Shown here in pieces: positions 41,054 through 52,559 of a DNA stretch of 64,000 bases. Under the pieces are notes generated by a model, which ran no database searches, was not told the DNA's origin, and saw only the letters and a program-made list of their open reading frames with translations. Source of the DNA: Phytophthora colocasiae (lineage: Eukaryota; Oomycota; Peronosporomycetes; Peronosporales; Peronosporaceae). Within the stretch, counting starts at the first letter, position 1, and each line of letters starts with the position of its first letter. The translations under genes and the position numbers were made by a program. The stretch lies in contig JAGKQI010000078.1 of NCBI GenBank assembly GCA_018806915.1, positions 186,001 to 250,000 of the forward strand. Reading direction: 5' to 3'.

Positions 41054-41282
41054 TGGCGAGGTTAACTAGTGAAGAAGAGAGAGGAGTTGTTGGGAGCCGT
41101 CAAAAGGCGAAGTGAGCTTTATTAGAGAGAGAGTTCCTTGGTTGGAGAAGGAGAAGAAGGCTTAATGTATGGCTTCTTCTATAGTAATACTCTAATCTAA
41201 TATAACAGCATTCACAGGTTTGTAAATGACTGGATATCAGCTCTGGGGTACACTGTACCATAGTAAAGTGGCAACCTCAACA
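41054..41282 (-). mobile_element. solo LTR (229 bp), probably Copia type
   Basis: Starts TGGCGAGGTT and ends AACCTCAACA, flanked by GCCACTA at 41047-41053 and 41283-41289. Ten terminal bases (AACCTCAACA) equal the plus-strand end of the Copia LTRs in this window, suggesting a related family, probably in minus orientation. No internal retroelement genes remain, so it arose by LTR-LTR recombination. The seven-base repeat is longer than the usual five; two bases may match by chance. Confidence 0.8.
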
Positions 41283-41827
41283 GCCACTACGAGCAGCGCA
41301 GTCCATCGCGATGGTTTCGCTGACCTTGACGCCATGGCCATAGAGCCACTTCACCAGCTCAAGGTGTCCATGATCTGCGGCAGTGATCATCGTAGCAGAA
41401 TCACATCCTTCACATCCATTCTCATGAAACCATTCCACAACATCCAAGTGACCATTTTGAGCTGCCTTTCGCATAGCATCAGCCGTCAGTGCCACTCCCA
41501 GCTCACCATGCAACCACTTCACAATATCCAAATGTCCATTCCACACAGCAACTTGCAATGTGAAATAACCTGGCTTTCCAATAGAATGAGACTTCAGGAA
41601 CTTAAGAAACGTTAAAGCACCATCCTTTGCCGGTTGGTCCCAATTGATCCAGGGCATCACAAGCTCACCATTCTGCAGAATCCACTGACTGATCTCCCAT
41701 TGTTGGTGACTCATAGCGTTCGATAGAGCACTCCTCACACTCACCCTGTATTTACTATAGAGCCACTTGACAACGCTTAAATACCCCGCACTTGCAGCAG
41801 TATCCACCACTTCAATCATACACTCTG

Positions 41828-42067
41828 TGTCACGTGATCTGTAGACGAACGGAGTCTTTGATAGATAGAAGAGAAGACTTGTTGTTGGAAAAGGAAATTG
41901 AAGACTGCTGCATTGAATATATGAATCGGAGATATCCGTTACCTAGGGAGCAGGAGGGAGCGAGCACTGTGAGCGTCGGTTGTTTCCTTGGGATCCTTTA
42001 CTACGTCCGTTGCATAACGAACGGTGTTGTCAACCTTGAGTCGCGATGGCGACGCATCGTCGTCACA
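41828..42067 (-). repeat. Gypsy 1 3' LTR (240 bp)
   Basis: TGTCACG...GTCACA ends; identical to 47074-47313. The pol stop codon TGA lies within its first five bases. Confidence 0.95.
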
Positions 42068-45000
42068 ATTCCCCCCTTAGACGCGCGGTAGCGCGAGTTT
42101 TCGGTAGAGTGTCGAGGTATCGACTAATTAATCCCGTTACTTGACTAAGATTCGTCAGTGGTTCCCAAGATGGCTGAATTGTCGAATCCTGCCAGCGAAC
42201 GAAATATTCTGATTTCCTGTTGCGCCTGCGGTGTTTTGTTACTGCAGCGACCAAGTGACCAACCGTTCCGTCAGCAGTCAGGAGAGGTTGAACTCGGTTA
42301 ACTCGACCTGCTGAGGAATCGTAGTGGTAGGGGCGGAGGAGAGATACGTGAAATTCATTGAATAGTCAGAAGTCCTGGTGGTAGTTCGAGCTTGTAGCGG
42401 TCAGGACCTGTGATCTCAAGATTCGATAAGGTCCAATAAATCTTGCCGCGAATTTCCGTGCTCCGTCAGTACCGAGGTGGTCCAGGTTAAGGTTTCGAGT
42501 GCTGAGAAGGACATCGTCACCGACTGTATATGTCGTGTGTCCTGTTCTTGTCGTAATTTCGCTGCCAGTTAGATTGGGCCTTAGCGATCGCATCTCGTGC
42601 TTGACTCAGGATTGTTTGTTGATGTTGGAGAAATGAAGTAGCTGCTCTTGTCTGCACACTCAGGCTCTGGCATGGTGCAATCTGCAACCGAGCGTGGTTC
42701 GTATCCCAGGTCAGCCATAAAAGGCGACATTCCAATGGATTCGTGGACCCGTGGAGTTGTATGCAAACTCAGCCAGCGACAGTAATTCATCCCAGTTGTT
42801 GTGATGCGGACTAATAAAGTGGCGGAGATAGTCGATAAGCACCTTATTGGTGACCTCAGATTGGCCGTCCGTCGACGGTTTGAATGCAGTACTGAGATGA
42901 AGCTTGGTATCTTGCAACTCCATAAAATTCTTCCACAGCTTTGCAGTAAATTTCACGTCACGGTCAGACACGATAGAGCGAGGAATTCCATGAAGACGCT
43001 GATAGAAATCACGAAAAAGCTTCGCTGTCTCCATTGTTGTCGCGCTTGTTGTCGTAGGTAGGAAATGTGCGCGCTTGCTCAATCTGTCGACAATTACAAG
43101 GATGGCATCGAAACCATTGTCTGCTTCAGGTAATTTCGTCATGAAGTCCATACTGATGTCCGTCCAGCGTTTCTCTGGAATCTCGAGGGGTGTATGTGGC
43201 CTGTTGGTTTACCGCGAATGTACTTGTTTCTTTGGCACATTTCGCAGCTCTCGACGTAGCTTCGGATAAACTTCGCCATTCCCGGCCAGTAAAATTTAGA
43301 TGCAACTAGGAGTTGGGTCTTGGCTTGTCCCGGATGCCCTCGAGTAGGAACATCGTGCTCCTCATGCAGCACAGTGTTTTTAGTGCAGTATTAGCCGGAA
43401 TGCATAATCGCGATGGAGCCCCAGGACGAATACGAAAGTAAAGTAGTCCATTGAGCAATTCGTATCGCTGGAATTGGCGTGGCCTGCTGGAATTACTGGA
43501 GAGTGTGCGCCATACAGGACCAAAATGTTTATCCGAATTGTAACAGCGAGTGCACTCAGCAGTAATGTTGACTGAAGTTTGGGTTGTTTGAGCAAATAAT
43601 GCTCCTTCTTCCGCAGGTTCCAGGCTCGTGAGTGACTTCAGTAATGCTGAAAGACTTACAGCCCGACTGCTTCCATCATTCCAGTTTGGGTTTCGAGAGA
43701 TCGTGTCCGCTACAATATTCGTACTACCTGCTACCCATCGAAACTGCGGCTGAAAAAGTGCAAGCTCGTTGAGCCAACGTGCAAGGCGTTGGCTGCACGT
43801 CTGCTGTTGCAGAATGCCTTCGATGGTTCGGTGGTCGGTATTTATGAAGAATGGGCGGTCGATCAGGTATACTTTCCAGGTTCGCATTGCATGTAGCGCC
43901 GCTAGTAGCTCTTTTTCTCGCGTCGGATAGATGAGTTCTGCTTTGGAGAGTTTTCTGCCGTTGAAGGCAATTACCCGTTCGTGTCCCAAGTTGTCCAACT
44001 GAAAGAGATAGCCACCTATGGCGAAGTCGGACGCATCCACCGCAACGTGGAATGGTTTAGTAAAATCCGGATGAGCGAGAATAGGCGGAGAAGAAAGCCT
44101 TCGCTTGAGCTCGTCGAATGCCTGCTGCTCCCTTTTCACCAAATTTGATCGGATCACGGCGACTTTTTCCTTTGGTCAAGTCCGTTAACGGAGCGATCAG
44201 ATCACCGAACCCCTCACAAAATCTCATCACATATACACAGGTCCCGACGAATGACTGGAGTTCTTGCTTTGTTCGTGGCGTAGGCCATTCCTGAATGACC
44301 TTGCTCTTACTGGGATCCATACGAACGCCTTCGTTGCCGATAAAATCACCCAGACACGGGATTTCCGTCGAACAAAATGTGCATTTCTCGATCTTGATGT
44401 ATAATTCTTGCTCCGCACACCGACTCAACACCTTTTCCAAGGCGATTAAGTGATCATCTACGGAATCGGAACAGGTGAACACGAATAAATCGTCAAAATA
44501 TGTCTGACAACATTGCTGTAAGTCAGAGAACACTGCACGCACCAAACGATTAAAGGAGGACGGACTGCTGGATATACCCATCGGCGTCACAAGATACTCG
44601 AATAATCCGTCAGGTGTTGCGAAAGCAGTGAACGGAATAGAATCTTCTGTAAGTTTGACCTGAAAGAATCCCCACAAGAGATCCATTGCTGAAAACAGCT
44701 TTCCACCAGCCATCGCCCGGAAAATATCATCTTTTCGTGGGATGGGGTTTGCCGGTACGCGGATCTTCGTGTTGATTCCGCGAAAATCATGAACAATTCG
44801 CCACTCGCCAGTACGCTTCTTCACGCAAAATGTTGGAGCACAGTACGGCGAGCTGGAAGGTCTAATCATCTTTGCTTCAAGCATCTCCAGAGTCCACGCA
44901 CGAATAGCATCTCGCTGCTCATCGGAAACAGGAAATTGCTTGCGATGAATCGGATCATCGTCTGTCACTTCAATTTTTGCATCCAGGCCTTCCTTGCGAG

Positions 45001-45943
45001 TAGGTGGCACTGCAGGAAGGTGGGAGCGAAATACTTTATCGCGAAATTTGCTCAGAAGTGGATATGCTGGAGATGTTTTTAAGTTTTCCCATGCTTGTTC
45101 TGCCTTGGTAGGTTCGTCCGTAGGATTGACAAAGAAGCAAAACTCGTTGTCGCTTTCTCGTAGGAGGCGCTTTAATTTGCTGGCGCGAACTAGTCGAGTG
45201 TTTCCGTGTTTTGATTGATATCCGTGGCGAAAGTAATACTGCGTCAGTGCTTCTTCATCGGTCACACTAGACTGGGAAACACTAACACGTCGTCCACCTA
45301 CACGTCTTGCGGGTGCCCGCGGAACACATGGGCAGAATGCGAGCGTGGTTACTCGTGAGCGAGGGACGACTTGTTTGCGCTGCCAGTCGATATCAGGATT
45401 AGTATCCACTAGCCAAGGCATCCCCAGGAGAACATCCTTTTGCTCGGGAATGTCCAGAATAAAAGCCTTGGTACAATAAGGTTGAAATCCCTCCAAATTA
45501 AAATAAAGTTTTGCAACCCGACGAGGTATCACTCTGGTCGCGCCGCCACCAAGTCGAAGAATCAATGGCTTGGCATATTCCTGCACAGGCAATTTCAGAG
45601 TACTCGCGAGTTGTGGTGATACGGCGTTAAACGACGCACCACTATCGATAAATGCGGATACAGCTTGGTCACCAATGTGACCCTGCTGCTCCAAATAGCC
45701 ATACAATTTTGTTGAAGTCGCATCAACAACCATTTTATCGTTACCGTAATTGAAGCAACGAGGTGTAGGTGGAGATGGACAACTGGCTTGACACTCAACA
45801 GCCGAATGGCCAGCGACTGCAGTGTCAATCTCGGTGGGGCGCCAGCCCACCGAGATCCCTAGTTTTTTTGTTTGCCGCCATTGCCTTGCTGCCGATCGGG
45901 GCAAGCAGGAGCAATGTGGCCGACAACGCCGCATGCATGACAC
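42063..45943 (-). pseudogene. Gypsy 1 pol: protease, RT, RNase H, integrase, chromodomain (frameshifted)
   Basis: 45943-44057 holds the protease (FIDSGASFN) and reverse transcriptase (VHDFRGINTK, ATPDGLFEYLVTPMG, catalytic YFDD). 44157-43306 holds RNase H (HVAVDASDFAIGGYL, TDHRTIEGIL) and the start of integrase. 43372-43139 has the HHCC zinc region (ESCEMCQRNK), 43151-42711 the integrase core (MDFMTKLPEADNGFDAI, SDRDVKFTA, STDGQSEVTNK), and 42254-42063 the chromodomain (YFVRWQDSTIQPSWEPLTNL). The parts are in order but in different frames. Confidence 0.88.
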
Positions 45944-46990
45944 GTTGGCACGAAATTCGGCGTTTTCGTCATACTAGAACCCAGAGCCGTCTTACCCGCT
46001 TTTCGTAGGGGTGGCTTTGCCGAGTTCGACGATGGATCGGATGTTGCGGTTGAAAGTTGGCCTGGGCCCTTCTGATTCTGCTGATTCTGATTCTGATTCT
46101 GGCGAGATTTTGCAGGTTTATGATCTTCGTTAGCGCGAGCATCCTCAAAACGCTGGGCATGCTCGATAGTCTTTTGTAGCGTTTGAGGAATATTTTGCGA
46201 GATGTGACTAGAAGTGTCAGAGCGCAAATTTTGCTGGTACAGCCAGCGTTTCACCAGTTCTGGAAGCTCGAGCGATGACTGGGAGAGCATGAGCATGAAC
46301 CGAGCTGTATACTCATGTTGCGTACCAGTGACTTTAAGGTCGTGCAACTTAGAAAGCAACTTAAACTCGAAATCGCTTTCTCGAAAGCGGAGACGGATCT
46401 GCTCCTTGAACACACACCATGTTCTGGGTTGGTCACCGAGGATGTTTTTGAACTCTCGGTACCACGACATCACATCCGGACCCAGAAAAGGGACGACCAT
46501 GTCGACGAACCGGGAGTCACAGCTGTCACGTTCTACTTCGTAATCTCGTAGGTGCTCTTCTATGGCGAAAAGCCACAACTCTAGATCCTCATTGGACTTT
46601 CCATAGAACTTAGGAGGATCGGCTTTGTGCTTTGGCGAGTTGCACGCGACTGCTGGTCAAACATGGCTCGCTGGAAATTGCTCTGCTGTTCCATGAAGGC
46701 CTGGAACTGCTGCTGCTGCAGCTGCATTGCCTGCTGCTGCATAGCGAGCATCTGCATCCAGCTGACTAACACCACCGTCATTCATCCCGCCCGGAGTTCG
46801 GCATGGCCGATCCAGGAAATTGCGGTGGAGGTGACGCAGCGTTTGGTACACCTGTGACTGGTGGTACAGTAGCACCGCTTGTGCTGTGTCCAGGGTCAGA
46901 TGGAGGATTCATGGGCTCGTCGTCCATACGGGGTTGCTGGCGAGGTCTCAAATTCGGCGAGTTTTCTTCGGCAGCGCGGGGTGTCTTCAT
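45859..46990 (-). pseudogene. Gypsy 1 gag, frameshifted
   Basis: ATG at 46990 starts a Pro-rich N-terminus that stops at 46778; the Gln/Met-rich part continues in another frame (46581-46781), and the capsid core in a third (45859-46578: WLFAIEEHLRDYEVE, WCVFKEQIRLRFRE, RFEDARANEDHK) ending with the zinc knuckle CHACGVVGHIAPAC. Two frame breaks are therefore present. Confidence 0.85.
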
Positions 46991-47073
46991 CCAGTGGAAT
47001 CGGACTTATTCGGATAGATACGGTAGTCTCTCGGAAATCGATCGTACAGAGTTTCTCACTCTAATTTCGAAAT

Positions 47074-47313
47074 TGTCACGTGATCTGTAGACGAACGGAG
47101 TCTTTGATAGATAGAAGAGAAGACTTGTTGTTGGAAAAGGAAATTGAAGACTGCTGCATTGAATATATGAATCGGAGATATCCGTTACCTAGGGAGCAGG
47201 AGGGAGCGAGCACTGTGAGCGTCGGTTGTTTCCTTGGGATCCTTTACTACGTCCGTTGCATAACGAACGGTGTTGTCAACCTTGAGTCGCGATGGCGACG
47301 CATCGTCGTCACA
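47074..47313 (-). repeat. Gypsy 1 5' LTR (240 bp)
   Basis: Identical to 41828-42067; abuts the second CTCTG duplication at 47314. Confidence 0.95.
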
Positions 47314-47808
47314 CTCTGCTCTCGGGACTGCATTCTCTCGAAGCCACTCAACGACAACAGTATGTCCATGAGTCAAAGCTCCACACATTTCCTTGTTACC
47401 CCAGTATCCTCGATCTTGATGATTCTCATACAACCATTGCAAAATACTCAAATGTCCGCTAGTTGCAGCTGCTGCCACTGCTTTAGTCAAGTATTCGTCC
47501 GGTAAGTAGCTTTCCATGAGCCATTGTAACGATTCGAGGTCTCCACTACCTGCTGCCAGTTCTGTAGCTGCGTTGAACAGCCAGCGACGATAGAAAACAT
47601 TCATTTCGTTCGGATCTTCACGTGCAGCAACGTATTGCATCAGTCTTACAGTTCCCGCTCGTTTGTAGGCGTCGACAATGGTGACGTCCGCCGAAAAGTC
47701 GTCAAGCAGTTCATTTAGACGCAAAACCACGTGTGGAAGCTCCCCATTCGGCAGACAGCAGTGAGATACGACACGGACGCAGGTGAGTATCGGTACATCT
47801 ACCTGCAT

Positions 47809-48013
47809 CGTGCTTTCTTGGAGGGAGATTCGTGAATGTGAGCGAGACAGCTAGGCTTCCGAGTTGCAATGAGCTGCAGCCGGACGTTGGATCCGCAGGG
47901 TCAGCTTCAACTTGGCCGACATGACTCGTCTACGATTGGCTGAAATTTGATTGGTGTAAAATCGATCTGATACGCTTCAAGATGTCAGCGGAATGCTCAA
48001 GCTTGCTTTTGTA
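47809..48013. other. ankyrin C upstream region
   Basis: About 200 bases upstream of ankyrin gene C. On the minus strand GCTCACATTCACGAAT (about 47830-47845) resembles the oomycete initiator. Confidence 0.4.
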
Positions 48014-48987
48014 CTACCTCCGTGCGGAAAATAATGAGCATTTCCAATTGTATTACATCCTGTTCAGAATCTATACCTTGCAAATCTGATCATATTTTGA
48101 ATTTGGAATCTCCCGCCCAATCTTCCCGCTGGACCTCCCCCCATCACTTTCAAACCGGAGCGGATCGGAGGCGTCTGACGAAGAGCGCCAAGCAGTGTGG
48201 GAGATGCTGCTTCTTCACAGCAACGGAGAGGTGCTCAGGCACGGCGATATCAAGCGGACAGCTGCCTACTTTGATCTAAACTGTTTCTCGCATTTGGGAG
48301 CAGGGTATCCGGGGGTAGCAGTGGTAGTCAAGTCGAGAAAACATCCCGAGGGCGAAAGGAGAAGAACCGCGTGGAGTTGTGCAAGTGCCTCGCCGAAGTG
48401 CCAGTAAATGACCGTGATCACCAGCGTGCTATACAACAGGGGTCATATCTCGTGCAACAACTCGTGAAGGAGGGCTTCCTACGCCGTGCGCTAAGACAAA
48501 CTCGTCCACTGCTGACCCCTTTGCATCGCCTCAAGAGGCTCCAGTTCTGCATGGATCATGTGACCCGTCAGCTTGATGGAACCTAGAAGCTCGACGCAAT
48601 GCACGACGTGATATTGCTCGCCCTCATGTCGTGGAGGACGATCCCGTGGTAGCTGCGGCAGGATGCTCTGGTGGCTGGACGATCAAGCTTGTGAACCAGC
48701 CTGCTCAAAGCCCCGGTTTGAACTCTCCTTTTCTGTATTGACAACTCCTGTTGATGTTCCAGACGCATTAACTGCTCGTGAGACGTCAACGACGTCTGAG
48801 TTTGATCCGTTTTACTACTAGTAGTACACTTCTAATGTGGCGGAGCACGTACGCTCACAAATTTCTTTTTGGTTTTGTCAGCAGTTCAACATAAGCTCCT
48901 CTGCAAATCTAATAACTCCCCAAAACAACGAGGCGGAGCGCTGCGCATTTTTTTTTAATATGCTCATTATTTTCCGCACAGAGGTAG
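48014..48987 (+). mobile_element. Tc1/mariner-like element with decayed transposase
   Basis: 974 bp with 28 bp inverted repeats (one mismatch), CTACCTCCGTGCGG at 48014 and its complement ending at 48987, with TA on both sides. Inside are remnants of the N-terminal half of a mariner-type transposase. The catalytic DDE part is missing, so it is non-autonomous. Confidence 0.85.
48172..48586 (+). pseudogene. mariner-like transposase N-terminal relic
   Basis: Frames 48195-48407 and 48371-48586 encode AVWEMLLLHSNGEVL..GDIKRTAAYFDL, then RRALRQTRPLLTPLHRLKRLQFC. These match the helix-turn-helix region and the linker with the Pro-x-Leu-Thr-xx-(H/N)KxxRLxFC pattern of Tc1/mariner transposases. A frameshift lies near 48375, and no catalytic domain follows. 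Confidence 0.65.
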
Positions 48988-49646
48988 TATGAAGCGACCA
49001 TAGACACGAAGATGGAATGCTGCTGCAAGCTACAAAACTGCTGTAACAGCAGACAACGCGCGCAGGAACTCCCAGCCTGGAAGTGCCAAGCCGACATGGA
49101 ACAGTTTCAACGAAACTTCTAACCTTGCTATGTGTACATGGTACATAACATGTAATCTCATTGAGAACTTCTCAAATACTGTGGAGCTGCGCTTTGAACC
49201 CAGCAACGCGTCACATGTAGGTAAGTACTACATGTAGCAGAATACCTGATCACGATGCAGCAACAATTACATATCGCTGATCATCCTTTCCAGTGCGGAA
49301 AGCAAAGGCCATTTCATTTGATCACCACGACTTTGATGAATTTGTGTGGTACACAAATGAAATTAAGAACGTCTATATCTGAAAGCAATTCAAATCTAGA
49401 ACAAATGCACTTCAACGTTGCTTTGCATTCACACATCCATTCGCTTTCATGTCATCGACGCTTCCTGCGTCATTTAGTTTCGATTCGCGAGCTGCGTCAC
49501 AGGTTGTAGCATCACTTCGGGTTTAACAACACGTACGCCATGAATGCGTGTTGTTAGACGTCTTGTCGATGACTTTCGAGCGCATATAGACTGTGTGTCA
49601 AATGGCAACTGGTTATAACTTATGAACCGTTCCTGCCTCTAACTAC
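48988..49646. other. intergenic region
   Basis: About 660 bases between the mariner relic and the PNP stop codon. No gene seen; the right half is the likely PNP 3' end. Confidence 0.45.
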
Positions 49647-50741
49647 TTATGAGTAGTGTTGCTTACCAACTTGAGCGATCAGGTCTCGCACGTACGTCTC
49701 GATGTCGTGCTGTGTAGCCTGAACAGTTTCGAGGACCTCGTCATGTGAAGCCGCGGTGCGTTCTTCACCAGGGAACAACGCCTTGTTGGTAATGAGCGAT
49801 AGGCCGATCACTTTGAGCCCACAGTGTGCCGCTACAATGACCTCTGGTACGGTGCTCATGCCGACAGCGTCACCCCCCACCAACCGGAGGAAACGGCATT
49901 CAGTCGGTGTCTCATACGTCGGACCGGACACAAAGCAGTAGACACCCTTGTGAATCTTTTGAGATAGACCAAGGTTCTCGCCCACCTTAACGGCCAAATC
50001 CTGCAGCTTCTTGTCGTAGCAGTCGGACAATGGGGTAAAGCGAGCACCAAATCTCGCGTCGTTCGGGCCGATCAGAGGGTGCTGACCCGACAGGCCGGGC
50101 ATGTTCAGGTGGTCGTTCAAGATCATGAGGTCGCCTACGTTGAAGTCCGGGTTCAATCCGCCTGCAGCATTTGTCACCAGAAGGTATTTGATGCCGAGCA
50201 AGTACATAACTCGAATGGGTAGTGCTGTTTCGCGCATGTCGTAGCCTTCGTAGCAGTGGAACCGTCCACGCATACATACGACGTGGATGCCCTCCAGATC
50301 ACCAAACACCAATTCACCAGCATGTCCCTCAACTGTAGAGCGAGGGAACTGCGGGATATCCTCGTACTTAATGATCTCTTGATTTTCCAAGCACTTGCTA
50401 AGTCCTCCAAGGCCCGAGCCACAGACCACGCCGATCAATGGGCGGGTGGAGACTCGTTCCTGGAGAAAGTCGTTGATAACGTCGATCCGCTCCTTGGGGA
50501 GCGTTTCATCTGCCATTTGGCCCGTGGAGACGCGACGCACGTGGAGCGGCAGATCGTTCTCCTTGTTGGCGAGTGCATCGATAGAAATCACATTGTGGTT
50601 GGATCGAGGACTGCCGTCGACACTGTGACTTTGGTTCAGGCGGGTTGCATGCGGCAGTGGCGATGGCAGTGGAGACACTGGGTCGAGTGTTGCGGATTTG
50701 AGCACGGGACTGCAGGTCGGTGACTTGATATCGTTCAGCAT
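49647..50741 (-). CDS. PNP: purine nucleoside phosphorylase (trimeric class)
   Basis: Phosphorolysis of (deoxy)inosine and (deoxy)guanosine to base plus (deoxy)ribose-1-phosphate; purine salvage, cytosolic. 364 residues from ATG 50741. The catalytic domain starts near residue 80: VVCGSGLGGLSK (phosphate loop), TVEGHAGELVFGDL, RFHCYEGYDM, TNAAGGLNPDFNVGDLM, HLNMPGLSGQHPLIG, FVSGPTYETPTECRF (purine-binding Glu) and GLSLITNKA (purine-binding Asn), all as in the trimeric PNP family. An N-terminal extension of about 75 Ser/Pro-rich residues is absent from the human enzyme; it may be regulatory. No intron. Oomycete Inr-like TCACTCTTCATTC lies 14-26 bases upstream of the ATG. Confidence 0.96.
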   Translation of the reverse strand: MLNDIKSPTCSPVLKSATLDPVSPLPSPLPHATRLNQSHSVDGSPRSNHNVISIDALANKENDLPLHVRRVSTGQMADETLPKERIDVINDFLQERVSTRPLIGVVCGSGLGGLSKCLENQEIIKYEDIPQFPRSTVEGHAGELVFGDLEGIHVVCMRGRFHCYEGYDMRETALPIRVMYLLGIKYLLVTNAAGGLNPDFNVGDLMILNDHLNMPGLSGQHPLIGPNDARFGARFTPLSDCYDKKLQDLAVKVGENLGLSQKIHKGVYCFVSGPTYETPTECRFLRLVGGDAVGMSTVPEVIVAAHCGLKVIGLSLITNKALFPGEERTAASHDEVLETVQATQHDIETYVRDLIAQVGKQHYS

Positions 50742-50754
50742 TGTAGCGACAGGT

Positions 50755-50767
50755 GAATGAAGAGTGA
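50755..50767 (-). promoter_or_regulatory. oomycete initiator-like element of the PNP gene
   Basis: Minus strand TCACTCTTCATTC matches TCAYTYYNCAWT closely and lies 14-26 bases upstream of the PNP ATG, implying a very short 5' UTR. Confidence 0.65.
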
Positions 50768-51497
50768 AGTAGAGATGGAAGTCAGGCAGTTAATTGAGAA
50801 GTGTCTTCCAACCTAATCCAAAAACGTTTGCCTGAATGCGTGCAGATTGGTGTTCTACACAAATTATGTTGACCACATGAATAAGCTATTTAGAATTAAG
50901 ACTTACAATTTAGAATTTAGACTGGTTCATCTCTCAAGGCAATGCGTCAACTTCACTTGGACACTTATCATAAAGCGTCAAGATGACCTACTACATGAAC
51001 TTTGCATCAAACTGGTTCTCGTCGAAGTAATACGCTAAAGCTCCTTCCGGGAACTGTCAGCAATCTCCATCGCATTTTTTCGTCTGGCTTCATCCGATAT
51101 TGCTGTAACGTAGTGTACATGTATCTGCTTACTGAAGAACAGACAGCCTTCTCGAAACCGACGCGCTTCAGCCTATGAGAATCTCTACGCTTCTCCACAC
51201 TTTTCCGAGGCTCCATGGCGTGCGTCTGCTCCTCTCCAAGCACAGCCATGTTGCAGCATCTCCATACACTTTTTGCGGTAGAGATTGACACTGTCCGCAG
51301 CCATGTACCATTCGCCCGAGTCCTAATCAGCAGGAAGCTTGTCAATGGTATGGCATCTGGCACTATCCACAGCTCCATTGCTCTCTGCCTCAATGTGTGT
51401 TCCGCCACCTGGCAGCGACACACACACTTCCCAACCTAACAAGGCTCTGAAACGGAGCTCCTGGCGTTTTTGCAGCACCAGGAAGGAAACCAACGCG
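50768..51497. other. divergent intergenic region between PNP and the kinase/ARM/TPR gene
   Basis: About 730 bases, probably containing the promoters of both genes. No coding feature is supported. The in-frame extension upstream of 51498 is open to about 51339 but begins with a non-ATG codon; an ATG at 51345 is possible. Confidence 0.45.
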
Positions 51498-52051
51498 ATG
51501 GACGACGCCATGACGGCTTTGCCTGAGGCTCGAGGCGCCGTTTCAGCCTCTGCTTCAGCGCGATCCGAGCTCACTACTTCGCCATCTTCACTCAACTCCA
51601 TGGATCAGGCGTCGCTGCAGGCGTTGCCCAATGCGCACAAGGTGCTGGTCTTCTTGCACTCGGTCTTCGGCCTGTGTCAACAGGTGAGAGACCGACCTCG
51701 AGCTTGTCTGCAAGCTCACGCACGTCTGCATCAAGTGTTCCTGAGAATCGCCAGTGCAGCCAAGCACAACACTCTGCCTGTGGGCTTTCGCTTGTCGCAC
51801 TTTATCGTGCTACTGAACCAGTTGAAATCCATCTTAGACCAGCACCTGAAGCTTCCCAATCTTGTGGCCAGAGTCACAGCCAGTCGACGTTTGTTGTCAG
51901 GCTTGGCGAGAGTGCACCATGAGTTGAATGTACTGATAGTGGACAATTCCCTAGCTAGTGCCACCAGTTCACTGCTGGAATGGAAGCAGCAGTTCGCCAC
52001 CAACCGACAGCAGGACGAGAAAGCAGTACATGACACCCTCATGGCTCTACT

Positions 52052-52559
52052 TGTAACACAGTAAGCGCGCGGGGGCGAGGAAGCGGAGGCCGGACTTGGA
52101 CGGCGGAGCGAAGACCCAGGGAGGCGTGACCAGTTGATGGGCCACTGAGAGGTTGTTGGTAAATTGAAAAGTGAATTGAAATGAGGAAGGCTCTTACGGT
52201 CCTAAGCTAACTGGTGGCTCACAGAGCTCTCTCAAAAATCCAGTAGAATGTATCCTAGAGCCTATCTTTTCCTATCTTCTGATTTGGCTATCTACCAATG
52301 ATTTTCCTATAAACTTCCACGTAGCAATGTTGACTTGACTCCTGGGCGTCCCATAATCAAGCTTCGAGAACCTTCTCGAATTTCAGCCAATGAGACTCTC
52401 TCAATGTCTCAGCTGAATGGCGTAAACCACAATGGCATAATACCAGAATCTAGTTTTAGCCAATCACAAAGTGGGTACATGTAGAGATATGTAGATTGCA
52501 CTACAGTGCATCAACTTGCACTTCAATGCCGACAGTGCTATCGACAGCATTCCGTCACA
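52052..52559 (-). repeat. Gypsy 2 3' LTR (508 bp)
   Basis: TGTAAC...GTCACA ends; nearly identical to 57860-58367. Its outer end supplies the premature TAA (52062-52064) of the host gene. Confidence 0.95.

Larger units (their letters stand above)
41828..47313 (-). mobile_element. Gypsy/chromovirus LTR retrotransposon 1, identical LTRs
   Basis: 5486 bp element inserted in ankyrin gene C: 3' LTR 41828-42067, 5' LTR 47074-47313 (240 bp each, identical), target duplication CTCTG at 41823-41827 and 47314-47318. The purine tract AAGGGGGGAAT (minus strand) precedes the 3' LTR. Gag, protease, RT, RNase H, integrase and chromodomain are recognisable in the normal Ty3/Gypsy order. Several frameshifts divide gag and pol despite the identical LTRs. 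Confidence 0.95.
40183..47808 (-). pseudogene. ankyrin-repeat gene C, split by two retroelement insertions
   Basis: Host coding segments on the minus strand: 47314-47808 (ATG at 47808; head LLDDFSADVTIVDAYKRAG as in protein A), 41290-41822 and 40183-41053. Taking out the Gypsy element (41828-47313) and the solo LTR (41054-41282), with one copy of each target duplication, leaves 1899 bp in one frame (632 codons plus stop), matching its 601 and 617 residue paralogues. Both junctions are therefore exact insertions into a recently intact gene. As it stands the 5' piece ends inside the Gypsy LTR. The C-terminal part alone (from about 41051) has ten or so repeats and could only be made from an internal start. 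Confidence 0.92.

Noticed and set aside
48371..48586. Separate host gene in the 48.0-49.0 kb region
   Set aside because: It lies between 28 bp inverted repeats with TA flanks and matches a mariner transposase N-terminus, so it is an element relic.
51007..51423. 138-codon minus-strand ORF in the PNP/kinase spacer
   Set aside because: No recognisable motif and unusual composition, lies in a probable divergent promoter; not enough support.
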